The notes: generated by a model from the sequence alone, not told the origin. A DNA stretch of 64,000 nucleotides from Rosa chinensis (GCF_002994745.2 NC_037094.1:65130989-65194988), one strand, 5' to 3'. Numbered from the stretch's first letter, positions 23,883 to 36,026 are shown. Made by a program: numbers and translations.

Positions 23883-24518
23883 CTTCATTTACTTTCATTT
23901 ATAGACAAGGTTGTATATGGAAAAACTTCTTGACTTTCACTTATGTTCAAATTCACAGGCATCACTATGACTTTAACTTATGTTCAAGAAATCACTATTC
24001 AGAGAACAAGGCTTCACAACACTTGTGTAGAACATATGCTTTAAACTACCAGCAAATTCAGACCACCATTTCATCACTCTTCTTGAATACAGTACTTAAC
24101 CAATATATTTCTTTCAAATTTCTTTGTCAACAATCAATCAAGCATAGACATCATACTTCGGTCAACAACCAATTCGAGAAACCCCAAATCACAATAGTAA
24201 GAAGCTCTGAACTAAAATCCCCAAATGTCTAGGGTTTGTAAACAGATCAAGATTTCAACTTATCACTTATGCAACTACTTTGAGCTTCAGAAATTGATTA
24301 CGAACACAATTCATATAAATCCAAAGCTTCGATGAGGGAAAACAACCTTGAATTTCAACAATTTGAACTTGAATCAACTTGACGAAGATAACACTTATCT
24401 GAACCCAATTGGCTTGAATACTGCAACTTGATGAAGAAGGATGCTGAAGAACTAAACTAGAAAACTCTTCAATTCTTGAGAGAAACTAGGTCACCGATCA
24501 ACCTGGCTCTTGATACCA

Positions 24519-24696
24519 TGATAGAATTGTAAGGAAGATTGAAGAAGATGATGAAAAACCCAGAAAAGAGAGAGAGCTTCGTATATTGATACAGAAAAAA
24601 TATATACAACCTTGCTCACCATATATAAGACTTGTTTTCTACTTTATACTTCTACATTTACTTAATATGAGTAACTTTCCCTTTTTACCCTTAACA
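24519..24696 (-). repeat. Candidate 5' LTR, 178 bp
   Basis: Minus-strand TGTTAAGGGTAAAAAG ... ACAATTCTATCA, followed by primer site TGGTATCAAGAGCCAGGT (24501-24518). Contains a TATATATGG-type TATA box. Probably the 5' LTR of the element that contributed the gag pseudogene. Confidence 0.55.
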
Positions 24697-25248
24697 CCAA
24701 AAAGGCATCCATTGCAGAAATTCTCTAGTAAAGAAAATATATAAAATGGTGTACGTAAGTGATCTAACCTAACAAATAGGAGAACCGGTTGCACTTTTCT
24801 AATGAAAATTTGCATCTCAATATTAAAAGACATTTCCGATGCTTATAAAGAGAAGCCCTACATAATCATTTAGAAAAATAAGAAGGGTACACTTGAATAT
24901 AATACACTCCCTACACTTAGAAACTAGAGAGCATTTGAGGTAATTATTTGTTTTGTATATAAGAGAGTTTCTACATGATTTTGATTCGTCTGTTCCTATA
25001 TATGGATTGTACTGTTATTTTCACAAAAGTGAAGTAATTGTATCAAGGAATGAGAGATTTGTTTTAACCATAAGTACCCATTTGGGGGAAAATCGTCTTA
25101 CAACCATTATGTCTAACAAAAGCATCGACTGGCTTAAGAATTCCCAAAAGCTAAGTTTGCATTTGTTTGACATTATTGATGTCATTGATCATGCAATCAA
25201 TTAGTAGTATATTGCATATATTTATTTGTGCAATCAAATTATTTTTGG
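24697..25248. other. No recognised gene; one 83-codon open frame
   Basis: A plus-strand frame at 24953-25204 (begins MYIREFLHDFDSSVP) is open for 83 codons with unbiased composition. I recognise nothing in it and see no splice context or promoter. It could be a chance frame. Confidence 0.25.
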
Positions 25249-25411
25249 TAATGCTAGGTGAACTGCATTTTTGGATACTACATGCGTCCTACCATATGTG
25301 GCAGCTGATGGGGCAGAAAATCAAACTTATCATAGAATTTCTTTAAATAACGTGTTTGTGCCATATCAACTGCCACATAATGTGAGATGCATGTAGTTCG
25401 TGTAGCATTAT
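25249..25411. mobile_element. MITE-like element, ~163 bp
   Basis: The two ends are inverted copies. Left reads TAATGCTAGGTGAACTGCAT ... CATATGTGGCAGCTGATGG; the right end reverse-complemented reads TAATGCTACACGAACTACAT ... TTATGTGGCAGTTGATATGG. The arms are ~50 bp and imperfect, so it can fold into a hairpin. No clear TSD was seen. Confidence 0.6.
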
Positions 25412-26134
25412 GCTTTGATTAAATATAGCAACTAGACCTATTTTCCCAACATGTTTTTCTTTGTTAGCGTCTGTCAAGTCTATAGGTAAGGTTTCTCCCT
25501 CTATAAGCTATCTGGAATGAGATGTTAAGCTTGTACTACAATATTATGTGTCTTACAAGCTAGTATCTGATCGAATTTTTTCTAGGGACCCATGAAGTTT
25601 TGTTAGTTAGAGATTTGATTCGCCTTAAAGTATGTTGAAATCAACTCTCCCATTCCAGAAGCTTTCAAATATATGCTTGTAGCTGTTTTAGGGCTATTCT
25701 ATTACGTTCCTTTCTTACATCGAGTTCAAATGTTTCTAAAAACAACTCTCAGTAATGGAAGAACTACTGAGTTTGTTCATCTCATCCGAACACTACTGAA
25801 GAATAAGAGATTCCCGTGATCCTATCTTGGCATCACCCCTGTAATCAGATCGATTACTTGTCGTCGTCCGCTGGCATCTGTCTCTCGTGTGATCAATGTT
25901 TTGAAGTAAATAAAAATAAGAAAAAGAATATCGTAGCCATGGAATGCTGCTAGCCTCATGAATATTACTTAGCCAAAAATAGGGAGAAAAGAGGGGGGGC
26001 GGCAACCTAACAGCAGCACTGGTAATGAGCCAACTGAAACAACTGACAGATCAAAGAAATCTCATGGCTTTTTGGTTAACAACGAATGGGGGGTTAGGGT
26101 TCCACTATGAAGGAAAAACCAGACGCTGCATGAT

Positions 26135-26285
26135 AAAGTGGGCCCATTATTCCCTATCCTTTTCTGTGATGTGACAGGTGGAGCTTTATTGGCCTGGCAA
26201 TGATTCATAGGAGGCCCACAAATCATGATCGTCTAGTGCGAAACCCACTGAAGCCCACCACTCCCACTAAAACCCTAATTCTTCT
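26135..26285 (+). promoter_or_regulatory. Housekeeping-type promoter motifs (site II plus telo-box)
   Basis: Seen: GTGGGCCCAT (26138), GGAGGCCCAC (26211) and AAGCCCACC (26252), followed by AAAACCCTAATTC (26270). Known: TGGGCC/T site II motifs together with an AAACCCTAA telo-box just upstream of a CT-rich leader typify plant ribosomal-protein, snoRNA and other growth-linked genes. A CT-rich stretch follows at 26345-26370. No clear product lies downstream, so it may be a relic, a non-coding transcript promoter, or chance. Confidence 0.4.
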
Positions 26286-26707
26286 TCTATTATACAAAAC
26301 CAGTCCCCCACCGAGCAGTAGAACCACCTTCATGTAAAATCTGGGTATCCTCTCCCCTCTCTTTTCTAGATTTTTATGGAGTTCAATATTTTGTAAAGTG
26401 GGGCATTAAGGACTAAATAACTAATTAGTTAATTAAATGGAACAGAGAGTTGGATCAAAAGCCGAGGGTTGTTTCTATGATGACTTTGATTTTTTTCCAA
26501 GTATATATTTAGTGGGTAGTTTGGAGCTACCCATAAATAGGTGGTCTACTTTACACGCATGTGTGTATGTCTAGCAGTGTAGGTCCTTCTTTGCTGTACA
26601 TACAAATATAATGTGCAATGTATGGGACAAATTTGGACTCGTATAATTCTCAATTTCTTATACTTGTTTTTATCACTATCTTATGAAATACATTACAAAC
26701 TCTATAG

Positions 26708-26845
26708 AATGCTATTTGTACTGTATCCAAAGCGTGAATAGCTCACATAAAGAGTTAAAGACCTTGCTAAGGTTGTTGATCTCGGAAAGTACGGACGCTG
26801 CAAAGGAATGCATATCTTGTTGTTCATTCTTTTTGAATTCACAAG
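26708..26845 (+). other. Exon-like block, unidentified
   Basis: The block follows CTCTATAG and ends at CACAAG/GTAAGG, a strong donor. One frame is open throughout and reads AAKECISCCSFFLNSQG at its end. No similarity recognised. It could be an exon of a gene driven from the promoter-like patch 450 bp upstream, but no other exon is evident. Confidence 0.25.
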
Positions 26846-29395
26846 GTAAGGCTACAGGTCCTATATGATGCATTTTTTTTCAATTTCTTATCAACAAATG
26901 AGGGATGGAGAGACTCTTCTAGAGTACTGATCCTTTCCCCTATTGAGGAGGGGTGGTAGGTGCCCCTCTTTCTTCAGGGTGAGGATATGTTGAACCATAA
27001 GACAAGGTGTGAAGATGGTCTCGCTTAATCTTTCTATAAATTAAAAATTAAAAAATTATTTTTATATAAAACTAATTAAATTAGAGGAACAAATTTTACA
27101 TTTTAGGCTAAAAACCTCCAGATATTTTCGAAGATTCAATGACAATCATGATTGAACTCCTGAAAAGAGCTGGCCACAGAGTGCAAAAGGCCGCACTCCT
27201 GTAATTCGTAAAATTTTCTGATTCCCATTTTGTTGTTTGAATTACCTTCTTCGTAGAGACCTTGATAAGGTAACTAATTAAGAACGTATGGGAAATGAAG
27301 GAAAGATTTCCCACTTGATGCTAATGATCATGAGGGAGTTGAAAAACTAAATCAATGATAGCTAAGTTCCTCCCCGGTTTTTATGAAAGAATTTAATTAT
27401 TATGGAAAAATCAAGCCAAGTGTACTTGAAAGTTGAAACAAACAATGGAAACATCCTAAGACAAAATCATGACCATAAAATTATTCTCCTTTATGAAGTT
27501 AGGCTAAAGATAACACATCAATTCCCCTTACTTGCCAAGATCTCAAAGTGACTTTATAAACCCTTATTTTTCTTAGTGCCATAGGCACTAGCTAACAATG
27601 ATGTTCCAATGTAGAATTGATTGCCACGCAGCATTAACATAGATGTTACATCTTAAATCCATTACCCTCCTATGATAAGGCCTTATTTGTCCTTTTTATT
27701 TGTTTTTTGCGATGTGGGATATTGTTTCTCAAAAGGTATAGTAATGTTTGTTAATCACTTGCATCTTTTTCTTGTTTATTTGGTTAATTAGCAGTTGCCA
27801 TATTTTGCTACAAATGTCATTATCTTCATGTGTTTTCGAATCCACTTTCATCCCTAATTATCTTATCTGTCCTTCCTTACCTCCATCCATTACTTTATGA
27901 TTGAGGTTAATGAAAAGATGGAGAAGTTATTTGACATCATTATAATTCTTCTTTCAATATTTCATTCAAATAAATCTGGTCAGTGGGAATTTTTGGAACT
28001 CCCGTGCATAAAGGTCCGAGTCAAAATGATTCACATCCAAGCTAGTTAATTAGGAACTAAAAGTTGGGAAAAAAGTAATTGACAGTACAATCATTGTACA
28101 ATAGAAGCCTTTTGTTTATAGTCTTTTCTAACTTTATTTCTCCAAATAAAGCTCCATATCGCACATAATAAAGGAAAATTACAATTCCATTTAGTCTCAA
28201 AAACTTGTCAATGTTTTGATTAGATATATGCGCACCCGAGATTGAAAAGCAGAAGATAAAGTACAAAGTTGGCAGAGTAGAGTTTCACGTGCTTTATGAA
28301 AATAAGATGGATTGATATGTGATTTAATTAGATGTTACAGCATCAAGTCATATAAGTAGGAACCCTCGATTTAGTTTTAATCTTTGGTACTAAAGTGGTT
28401 ATGGTGGCACAAAGGAGAGCCGCCCCCCCCCCTCTCTCACACACACACACACACACAGAAGATCTTATAAAAAGGATACTCTGGTTATGATTTCTATATC
28501 GAAGAATGTAAATCTGAAGTTCAAGATTTTTTTTTTCTTTTTTTTTCATATCAAGATTTAGTATTTAAGCTCTTGAGAGTCTAAAATAAAAGTTATTTAG
28601 ACATACACACAATAACTTTACAAAAGAAAAAACTTATTAAACCGATCACAGCAATACAGATTACAATACCTATTATCTAAAGAGGAATCCGTTCAGTAGT
28701 ATTGGCCATTTGTTCGACTTTCCTCTACATTTTATCAAGTGGTCATGCGAGAGGCATAAACAGTCATTGATAATTATGAGATGCATGATATCTTCCCAAA
28801 TGGATAACTGATATACTCCAAATCTAGTAAGCATAAATCATGAATGTATGTACTTTCATGCAAATGGTCGATTAACTGCACTTCCAAGGAAATCAGAAAT
28901 CAATTCTCATATACGTACAACGAGGAATCTACAACTCGAACCTTACTTTGACAAACAGAAAACTCAAGAATTTGAGATTTACAAGTGATTACAGTTGAGA
29001 TTAGGTTGAAGAGCATTTAGAGGAGAGCCCAACCCATAAATTTACAAATGTCCTTGTCTTGGACATAATCCTCTTGTGGAAAATGGGAGATCGAGATCCA
29101 AACCATTGGAACAACTCAAGAGCAATAGGATTGAGCAATTACTAAAAATATAACAAAAAGTCCAAGCCCAACAACGCATGATCAGCATGCGGTATTTTCT
29201 TCTCTCGTCTTTCAGAACAAAGTTACTGATATGCAATAGCATTATATCTTGGAAACTATGGTAGAATGATAACAAACAAATTCAAACCAGAATAAAAATG
29301 CTAGCTACTATAAAGAAAAGAGAACACCAAGAGCATGTGGCAAACTGGATAAAGCTTCTTTTGCTACAAGAAGAAATACTCACAACTTCTTCAAA

Positions 29396-29660
29396 CTATA
29401 ACACTAACAGACTAGAACCCATATTCGTTGAAATTGTTAATTCAAAGAGTTCTTGTTGACATTTCGGTGGGTCAGCTTCTTTCTGGTGAGATACGTTTGG
29501 GAGGATTTGCGCATACTTAACACTGGTAACAATTCTGCCGAGATCTAGAGCTCCATGGCTTTCGGCCAAAGCCAGTGAGGTAGCGAAGCTAGGAATGCAA
29601 TTATGTACTCGATGGAAGAGTGGTTGCCTTGGAGGGAGAGCTTTTGACGTTAAAAACCTG
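29396..29660 (-). pseudogene. Possible terminal exon of an unknown gene
   Basis: On the minus strand a frame open from about 29650 to a TAG at 29398-29396 reads, in part, SLALAESHGALDLGRIVTSV, then KYAQILPNVSHQKEADPPKC, and ends NMGSSLLVL. It has normal protein composition and no low complexity, unlike most frames nearby. I cannot name it. Its 5' portion overlaps a ~190-bp segment that recurs at 52879-53065, where a one-base length difference changes the frame. The large retrotransposon separates the two copies. Confidence 0.3.
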
Positions 29661-29770
29661 GGTTTGCTTGGTTACCAGGATTGCAAGAGAACTTATGTAC
29701 TTTATGGAGTACCATTTTCTAAAATTATATCTAATCGTAGAGAGCCTTTCTAATCAGGACTAGTAAGGTA
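29578..29770. repeat. ~190-bp direct duplication, copy 1
   Basis: Sequence from GCGAAGCTAGGAATGCAATT to AGAGCCTTTCTAATCAGGA recurs at 52879-53065 with scattered differences. The two copies abut the two outer ends of the retrotransposon 29773-52878. Confidence 0.85.
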
Positions 29771-29772
29771 GG

Positions 29773-30452
29773 TGTTTGGCTCCAAAACTAGTTTGGTTGC
29801 AAACAGTCTCTTTTGAGCGCAAACGTGCTAGTACTGTGAGGTGCAGTCGTCGGGGAGTCCGTTGACCTGACTTCTTGATCAAACTATGTGGACAAGAAGA
29901 GCACCAACCTCGTCACAAGATTCTTTTCTATGCCTTTCGGAAAAGGACTTCTCGCCTTACGGATAAGGACTTGTGTTGTGATCTCTTGCGTCACCTAGTC
30001 GATACTTAGTGTTGTAGACTAAGCAGAGCAATCACCGGGAAGTAGGAGAAAGCACAGGGTTTGCTAAAGTGCAACTTTAGCTTCGCTGGGTTGTGAGGGC
30101 GTTACCCTTGCTTTGCTGGGTTGCAACTAGGTTGCATGTAGGTTTGCTCTGGAGAGGCTTTGATAATCTGTGCGATTAGTTGATTGAAGGGTTGTGTCTT
30201 TTTTTGTCCTCGAAACCTGGTATTTATACCCTAGGGTGTTGACTGTTCCTTGCTATAGAAGGATTATTGATTGAAGTTTCCTATTCAATCTCCGCTACTC
30301 GATTCCAATAAAGGCTCGTTTTCCTTATGGATCTCGGAATGGGTGAAGCTATAACCCAAACCCAAGTAGACTTAATTTTGGGCCGCTAGTATCGGCCCGC
30401 TATGCTAAATCCCCTAAAGGGATCTTGCCAAAATTACTTTTGGGCTCAAACA
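29773..30452 (-). repeat. 3' LTR of the Tat-type element, 680 bp
   Basis: Lies at the downstream end in element (minus-strand) sense. It differs from the 5' LTR at 52223-52878 by many substitutions and by a ~20-bp insertion near 29940-29970 (TTCTCGCCTTACGGATAAGG), so the insertion is not recent. Confidence 0.9.
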
Positions 30453-30470
30453 TTGCCCCCCAGGCCCCGA
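30453..30470 (-). other. Polypurine tract of the Tat-type element
   Basis: Minus-strand CGGGGCCTGGGGGGCAA directly precedes the 3' LTR; the G-rich run is where plus-strand priming would be expected. Confidence 0.6.
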
Positions 30471-30599
30471 GATCAGGCACGTGAAAATGTAACTGATCGA
30501 AGGGGACTTAAACGACACGCCTCATGATGGAAACGAGGCCATTAATGAAGGTTTGCGTCTATTCACTTGCTAAAACGTCTTTTCGTCGCATTGTTTCCC

Positions 30600-30724
30600 T
30601 AAAAAATATCTTATTTAAACTCTGTCACTGCTAGTTCAGACCCGTCACATCAAAACTCCTTTAGTCTCTTAACCCAAAAAAAACCCCTTTCGCTCATCAC
30701 CATCTTCTTGAAAGAAACCTAGAA
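30600..30724 (+). promoter_or_regulatory. Promoter and leader of the antisense PMD gene
   Basis: A TATA-like CTTATTTAAAC lies at about 30610, roughly 110 bp before the ATG at 30725, followed by a C/A-rich leader without upstream ATG. The start context is GAAATGGCT. The arrangement suggests the antisense gene has its own promoter inside the element, separate from the LTR. Inference from motif and position only. Confidence 0.4.
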
Positions 30725-31946
30725 ATGGCTCCACCCAAGAAGATCATCATCAATCAAGAAGAGGAAATCAACGAGAAGGCTGCTCACACCTAGGGAACCA
30801 GCCTCGATGCCCGCTGCTTCATTCACACCACTGTCTAGAGACCTCTGCTACTCAGACTCCCTAATTTTCATGCCAGACTGGGCCCTTCACCGTGAGATTC
30901 CATTCCAGAAGACGCTCTCGCCTTCTACGGTCTACCCATCCGTCGACCCATTCCGGTCCTTGAAGGACCCCTGGAGATTTCAGTAGTTGGGGCGAGCATC
31001 TGCACAGAGTCAAAATAGGGTTCTGGCCCACCATCAGAGCGGCGGAGCTCTCCTAATATCGAGAAGCGCGAGCACGAGATCTGGCTTGTTGTAACGCGGT
31101 AGGTATCACTAACACCATCGATCTGTGTTTTCAACTTCCGCGTGGTGGTAATCGCTCACCACTGGCCACCATTTTATGCTTATGGAACACTGCCAACAAC
31201 ACTTTCGACTTCCGATTCGGCCAGATGACCATCACGTTGCTAGATATTCTCACTATCACTGGTCTATCCATTGACGGCGAGCCCTATGTGCATGGCCAAT
31301 TTGACTCCGTCAAATTTCCTTCGACGATGGCTCAAACCGGCAGCTGCTCCTACCCACGGTGGCTGGCCCATTATCGCAAGGATCACAATGTGACTGATGG
31401 TTTTGCTTTCCTGGAATACTAGCTCTGCAAATTTATTTTCTGCACTTCTTCTAACAAGCCCACTGGTCCCTGGACTTTCTTGGCCACGGCCCTCTACAAT
31501 GACCGCCACGTAGGGCTTGGACAACCTGTTCTAGGCACTCTCTACCATACTCTTTACCAGGCCACGATGCATCCCTTCGAGATTGGCATTTCTGGCCCCT
31601 TTTAGATCCTCGACTTCTTGATTCAAATTTATTTCCCACATTTCCGCCGAGAGGACATTCCACCGCTTCTGCCGGCTGACGAGCTTCTTGGTCAATGGCT
31701 TTGCCGCAAGGCAAGGTACACATCCCACCCTTATTCTGAATGTTTCTCATACTTATACCTCCTGGACGAGATGCCATAGATGGACTCGGTACTTAGTAGA
31801 AGATTCCCACCTCCGCTTGAACATGGGTTCCTTCCTAGGCATCCTAACTATAGCGATCACGCGCGCTTGGCCTTTCACCTCTCGATCTCCTGCTAAGATA
31901 TCAGGCTCGCCGCTGATGACCTCAGCTACGAGCTTTATGCCCCTAA
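30725..31946 (+). pseudogene. Antisense plant mobile domain (PMD) gene, 5' portion
   Basis: The plus-strand reading starts MAPPKKIIINQEEE. After several stops and frame changes it gives LATILCLWNTANNTFDF, then MTITLLDILTITGLSIDGEP (31225-31290), then RWLAHYRKD, GPWTFLATALYN and LADDLSYELYAP up to the CACTA insertion. The 'T-I-T-L-x-D-I-x-x-I-T-G-L-x-x-D-G' block is the signature of the plant mobile domain (PF10536, aminotransferase-like). Known: PMD occurs in MAIN/MAIL1 proteins and in plant Gypsy, Copia and MULE elements; its biochemical role is unclear. At least six in-frame stops show decay. It is transcribed opposite to gag-pol and continues at 40882. Confidence 0.8.
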
Positions 31947-31967
31947 CACTATACCACAAAGCTAAAC

Positions 31968-32760
31968 AGACGACAGTTAATGAACTGTCGTCTGAATGAA
32001 AAAGCTGCTGTTGTCTACTAGCCTATCATGTGATTGACCTCATTAAGACGACAGTTAAAAACCATTGTCTATTCAAAATTCACACAACATATATAGCTAA
32101 GTATGTGTCGTCTGAATATTTCTAAATTAAAATAATTAACTATTGTCTGTTACAAACTCACACGACAGTTCGTTTATTAACTGTTGAGAAAAGTTATATT
32201 ACCTCAACAGTTTTAGGAAAATTGTATTGTGTGTGATGAATCTCAGACAACAGCAACACAACTACATGATGTCTGAAATGAATTTCACACGACACATTTA
32301 TAATGACACTGTTGTTTGAAATGAATCTCTAACAAGCGTCATTGTTGTTTTAGTTGTGTCCTATGCAAATAAAACATCAGAAGATTTAGGAATCTATCGT
32401 CTGAAAGGAACTCAGACAACAGTTAGTAATCTGTTTGTGTTGTAGGATTTGCATAAGGTATAACAGTCCACTGATGGGATATGTCGTCTAATAGGAACTC
32501 AGACCACAGTTTTTATTATATTTAGTTGTGGTTTATGAATCTTAGTCAACATATTATTGTTATATCTGTTGTTTGATTTCAATATCAGACGACAGTAACT
32601 TTATTATACATGTTACCAGAATGGAGATCACACAACATCAATTTGTTATTTCTGTTGTCTGAAATCAAGTTCAGACAACATGTATTATTTGTTGTTTTTA
32701 GATGTGATATGTAAGTGGATCTCAGACAATGGTTTTGTGAACCCTTCTGTTGTGTTATAC
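31968..32760. repeat. Subterminal repeat array of CACTA C
   Basis: Many copies, in both orientations, of a ~10-bp motif (CAGACGACAG, with variants such as CAGACAACAG and ACACGACAG) at irregular 30-70 bp spacing. Arrays like this bind CACTA transposase. Confidence 0.75.
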
Positions 32761-34293
32761 CTTTGGAAACTACAGTTATCTTTGCACAATTGTTGCAAAT
32801 ATGAATGTTCAATCATATCCCAAACAAATACAAAATAAAACATTGTCATATATCAATTACATCTGTTTCATACATTGTCAATCCAAAACATTTCCAAAAG
32901 TACATATCCATATCCATATATGATCAAATCCAGCAATCCTAACCAAAAGCAACCTCAATCTAGCAAGTAATAATATTGTCTATCTTGTAAAATCCAGGTT
33001 ACCAAAATAAGTCACCAACCACTAACTAGATGCGATACTACTGCTTACATATATGTTTTAACAACAAATTTTGCCTACTCGTTTCCGACTTCATCAATGT
33101 GTGCTGGGTACATGCCACTATGAATGCATATACTAGGCAATCCACAGTTAAGATATAGCCTCCAGGATACTACTGCAAAGAAGTGAAAGCAAGCTTGTGC
33201 CCATGCCAAAAGCCACTATTTTATCTGTCACTATGCCAATAACCTTATCAGACGACAGACAATGACTGTCGTCTGATATGCAAAAAATCTGTCGTCTAGT
33301 AAGCTGATATCTGATTGACGTTCAGACGACGGTTAAAGCCCGACGTTAGAAATTGACTCAGACGACAGACACCTAAAAAAAATCTGTCGTCTGAATGTGC
33401 TTAAATATGTACAAATTGTAAGTATATGTGGTTAGATATGAAATAGAACGACAGTCAAATGTTGTTATTGTCAAACTCTAGCAACAGACTTTACAAATAA
33501 TCTATTGTCTGTTTTAATGCGAGACGACAATAAAATGTCGTCTGAATGTGTAGAATTTCCATGTTTCTTTACCAAATCTGTTGTGTGAACTTTATTGAAA
33601 CAACATCCACTATTAGTTATCTATTGTCTCTATTGTTGTAAAAGGACATTTAAATGTCCTTTGAATGTGTAGATGCTTGAAGTATCTTTGATCTTTCTGT
33701 TGTGTGTACTTGTTTCAAACCATAGTTGTTGGTAACTTTCTATTGTTTGATATTATTTAAAAAGACATATAACTTCCAATGTATTATCATATATCCCAAT
33801 GATGAAAGTCATACTCAAACCATGAAATACAGTTTGTTCACAGCAGCATAAACTAATCTACCCTCATTGATAAAAGTTTCAACACGTTGCTCCGACCTCC
33901 TCAAAAGGTCCTTCATGAAGAGTGTACTTGTCCCATGAGAAATCAGCAGTGTATCTATTGCGCAATGGTCAAAGACTTCACTACTTGTTTTCTGCTTGCC
34001 TTCTGCAGACTACGTATCGTCTCTACTTCCTAACCATTTCTGCCCTGATAGATCTCTGCTTCCTAAGTGAGGACTACTTTTCTGTGACAACATCAACCAA
34101 CATTAGTTTAGTTACCATTGGGCTAAACACATGAAATATAAGTCAAACTTTTATAGTCAAATTGCTTGATTAACAGTATCAAGCAGAAAACTCATTTGCA
34201 AAACTCAATCGAGATGCAAATGTATAGTTGACTATACTTCATGAATAGAGGTAACAAAAAAATGAACAGGGAAAGGTAGTAGTGAGTATATAC

Positions 34294-35075
34294 CTCAGTC
34301 CCTACTTTTCTCTTCTCTTCCAACTCGGCCTTGTTTCCAATCAAGAACATTATTAAAGTTGGATTTGCTAATATCAAATGAGAAGTAAAATAAACTTGAG
34401 TGACTTAGTAGTCTTTAAGAATATTAGTTACTCAAGTTATATCAATCCAAAAAGTGGTCACTCCAAAACTTTTCAAATGTACCTTGTCTTTGCAATTCAA
34501 AAACCCACTTCTTAGCTCGCTAAAAACAAATGACTCCTGCAGCCAAAAACAATATGCATCGAACTGATTACACTTAAAAAGTGCATAACTCATATTACAA
34601 ATCACCAAAGAGTCTCATATCATTTGACAGATAAAGTCTAAGCAACTCATATTGCAGATCATTAATGACATAGTCTTCGATCATTTGATATATAAAATTT
34701 TAAGGCTTACAATGAGCACACAAGTGGCTCATTCTGCTTTCAAAAGTTATATATCAAAGATGCTATAGTCTTTGCTTCAAGAGTATCAAAAACAGAAAAA
34801 CTTCAAGTCGATTACATATAATCTGCAGATACTTATAATGGAACCATTGCAAAGACTGTATAATGTTGAAACTTGAAAGTCTAATGTTCCGTGAAATTAC
34901 AAACACGAACTTGCAAAAACCAGCAACACATAAGGACATCTGAACCTAAATTGGAGAGTTGAATGATTACCATGCTTGTGATATCATAGACCAACAGCTG
35001 CAGTTGCACCGCGGTAATACATGGGAGCCAGGCGATGGTAACGTTCCTGACCTGCAGTGTCCCATATAATAGAGT
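34294..35075 (-). pseudogene. Captured RABF2-like (Rab5 type) small GTPase exons
   Basis: Minus-strand exon at about 35075-34971 reads [20 protein letters not shown], the switch II / G3 region typical of Rab5-type GTPases. It then runs through one extra base into YDITSM before a GT donor. A second exon, 34367-34294 (74 nt, AG and GT flanked), reads NPTLIMFLIGNKAELEEKRK, the G4 region. Known: RABF2 (RHA1/ARA7/RHN1) GTPases act on endosomes, and G4 is normally NKxD; here it is NKAE. The one-base insertion and the lack of the N-terminal G1 loop, the C-terminal G5 block and the prenylation tail make it a non-functional fragment. The ~600-bp spacer is intron-like. It lies wholly inside CACTA D. 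Confidence 0.75.
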
Positions 35076-35518
35076 GAATCAACCAACATATATTCCTCTT
35101 GCTATAAAACAAGTAGACTACTATGGACCACAGGAATTTATTACTACTACATCAATTTATCATTACAACATGTAACTGCTCCTACATGCTTCAAATGAAA
35201 ATGTTCAAGACCTTTTTTTGTTAGTCATATTTGAATTAATGATCATGTCACTACAACAAATAAACCACATAGCGAGCATGAATCTAGTAAGCACCAGTGC
35301 AGCAAAATCTGTACTAAACCAAAATAAACTAATAACATTAATAATTTACCACAACAGAGCATCCGAGGAAGAGTCATCATGGGGGCAATTGTCCACTAAG
35401 TACACAGAATCATTTGATTGTACTGCTGAGAAGATAAAAATAAATTGTTTCATATCCAGATAAGCATACATATACACTATGCTCGAAAGTAATCTTGAGA
35501 ACCAAGACTTACAATTAC

Positions 35519-35610
35519 CAACCCCAGCCTTTGTTGATAATGCCTCTTTGTCCAGTAATTTTCAGAGCTTGAAGAATAATATTGGTCATCTTCTCTAGTT
35601 CTTGAAGAGG
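35519..35610 (-). pseudogene. Captured exon of a UGT80-like sterol glucosyltransferase
   Basis: The 92-nt exon has a TATCAG acceptor and a GTAATT donor. It reads PLQELEKMTNIILQALKI, then TGQRGIINKGWG. This matches the stretch of plant sterol 3-beta-glucosyltransferases (UGT80 family) that begins about 20 residues before the UDP-sugar-binding segment, where 'RGIINKGWGGLG' is conserved. Known: the enzyme transfers glucose from UDP-glucose to sterols at membranes. Only this one exon is present; the next conserved exon (VPHDWLF...HHGGAGTT) is absent. It is on the same strand as the Rab exons and could be spliced to them in a chimeric transcript. Confidence 0.7.
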
Positions 35611-36026
35611 CTGATACAAGGCACAATAAAAGAAAGAAAAATGGCTGGGGTTGAAAGTAGTGTGAGGACTAGATACGTACTAGCTTCAAACAAAAAGCTG
35701 ATGGAGTTGAAAGTAGATAACATAAAACCATCCTTATCCCAAAGCCACCAAGCCTCATTGCAAAGTTATATTGAATAGATATACAGCAAGCTGAGTTCTA
35801 CGATACACAATACACAACAGACACCCTTAGTTAAAAATCACAACAAAGACCTGAGCTATTAAGGAATTGAAAGCAAACGGTAATGCACAATTAAAATTCA
35901 AACTACATTAAATAATAATGCATCTGAATGTCTGCAGACTATAGGACACCTTTATGGATAAAACAATGTACATAAAGTCATTAAAGGAAAAAACTGACAA
36001 GTATAAAATGGAGAAATTAATCAAAC

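Larger units (their letters stand above)
21593..24696 (-). mobile_element. Mosaic of small-LTR and Copia-type retrotransposon remnants
   Basis: Seen: three places where an LTR end is followed on the minus strand by an initiator-Met-type primer site TGGTATCA(A)GAGCC or a variant. They lie at 21826/21827, 23790/23791 and 24518/24519. The LTR edge TGATAAAGTAAT occurs at 21593, 21827 and 23791. Two short LTR-like units can be bounded: 21593-21713 (121 bp) and 24519-24696 (178 bp). A Copia gag pseudogene lies at 22150-23465. A ~45-bp block (CTACTTTATACTTCTACATT...) is shared by 21858-21898 and 24637-24677. No protease, integrase or RT was found. Inference: nested or recombined short-LTR elements in the same orientation. 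Confidence 0.65.
25412..29395. other. Low-feature region; no complete gene
   Basis: Apart from the promoter-like patch at 26135-26285 and an exon-like block at 26708-26845, I see no supported gene. A CA microsatellite sits at 28439-28459 after a C-run and CT-run. The 5' edges of short frames (for example 27108-27314, 28057-28266) have no domain content. This is the part of the window least explained by transposons. Confidence 0.35.

Noticed and set aside
26477..26580. Box C-like ATGATGA suggesting a C/D snoRNA
   Set aside because: No box D CTGA within a suitable distance and no terminal stem.
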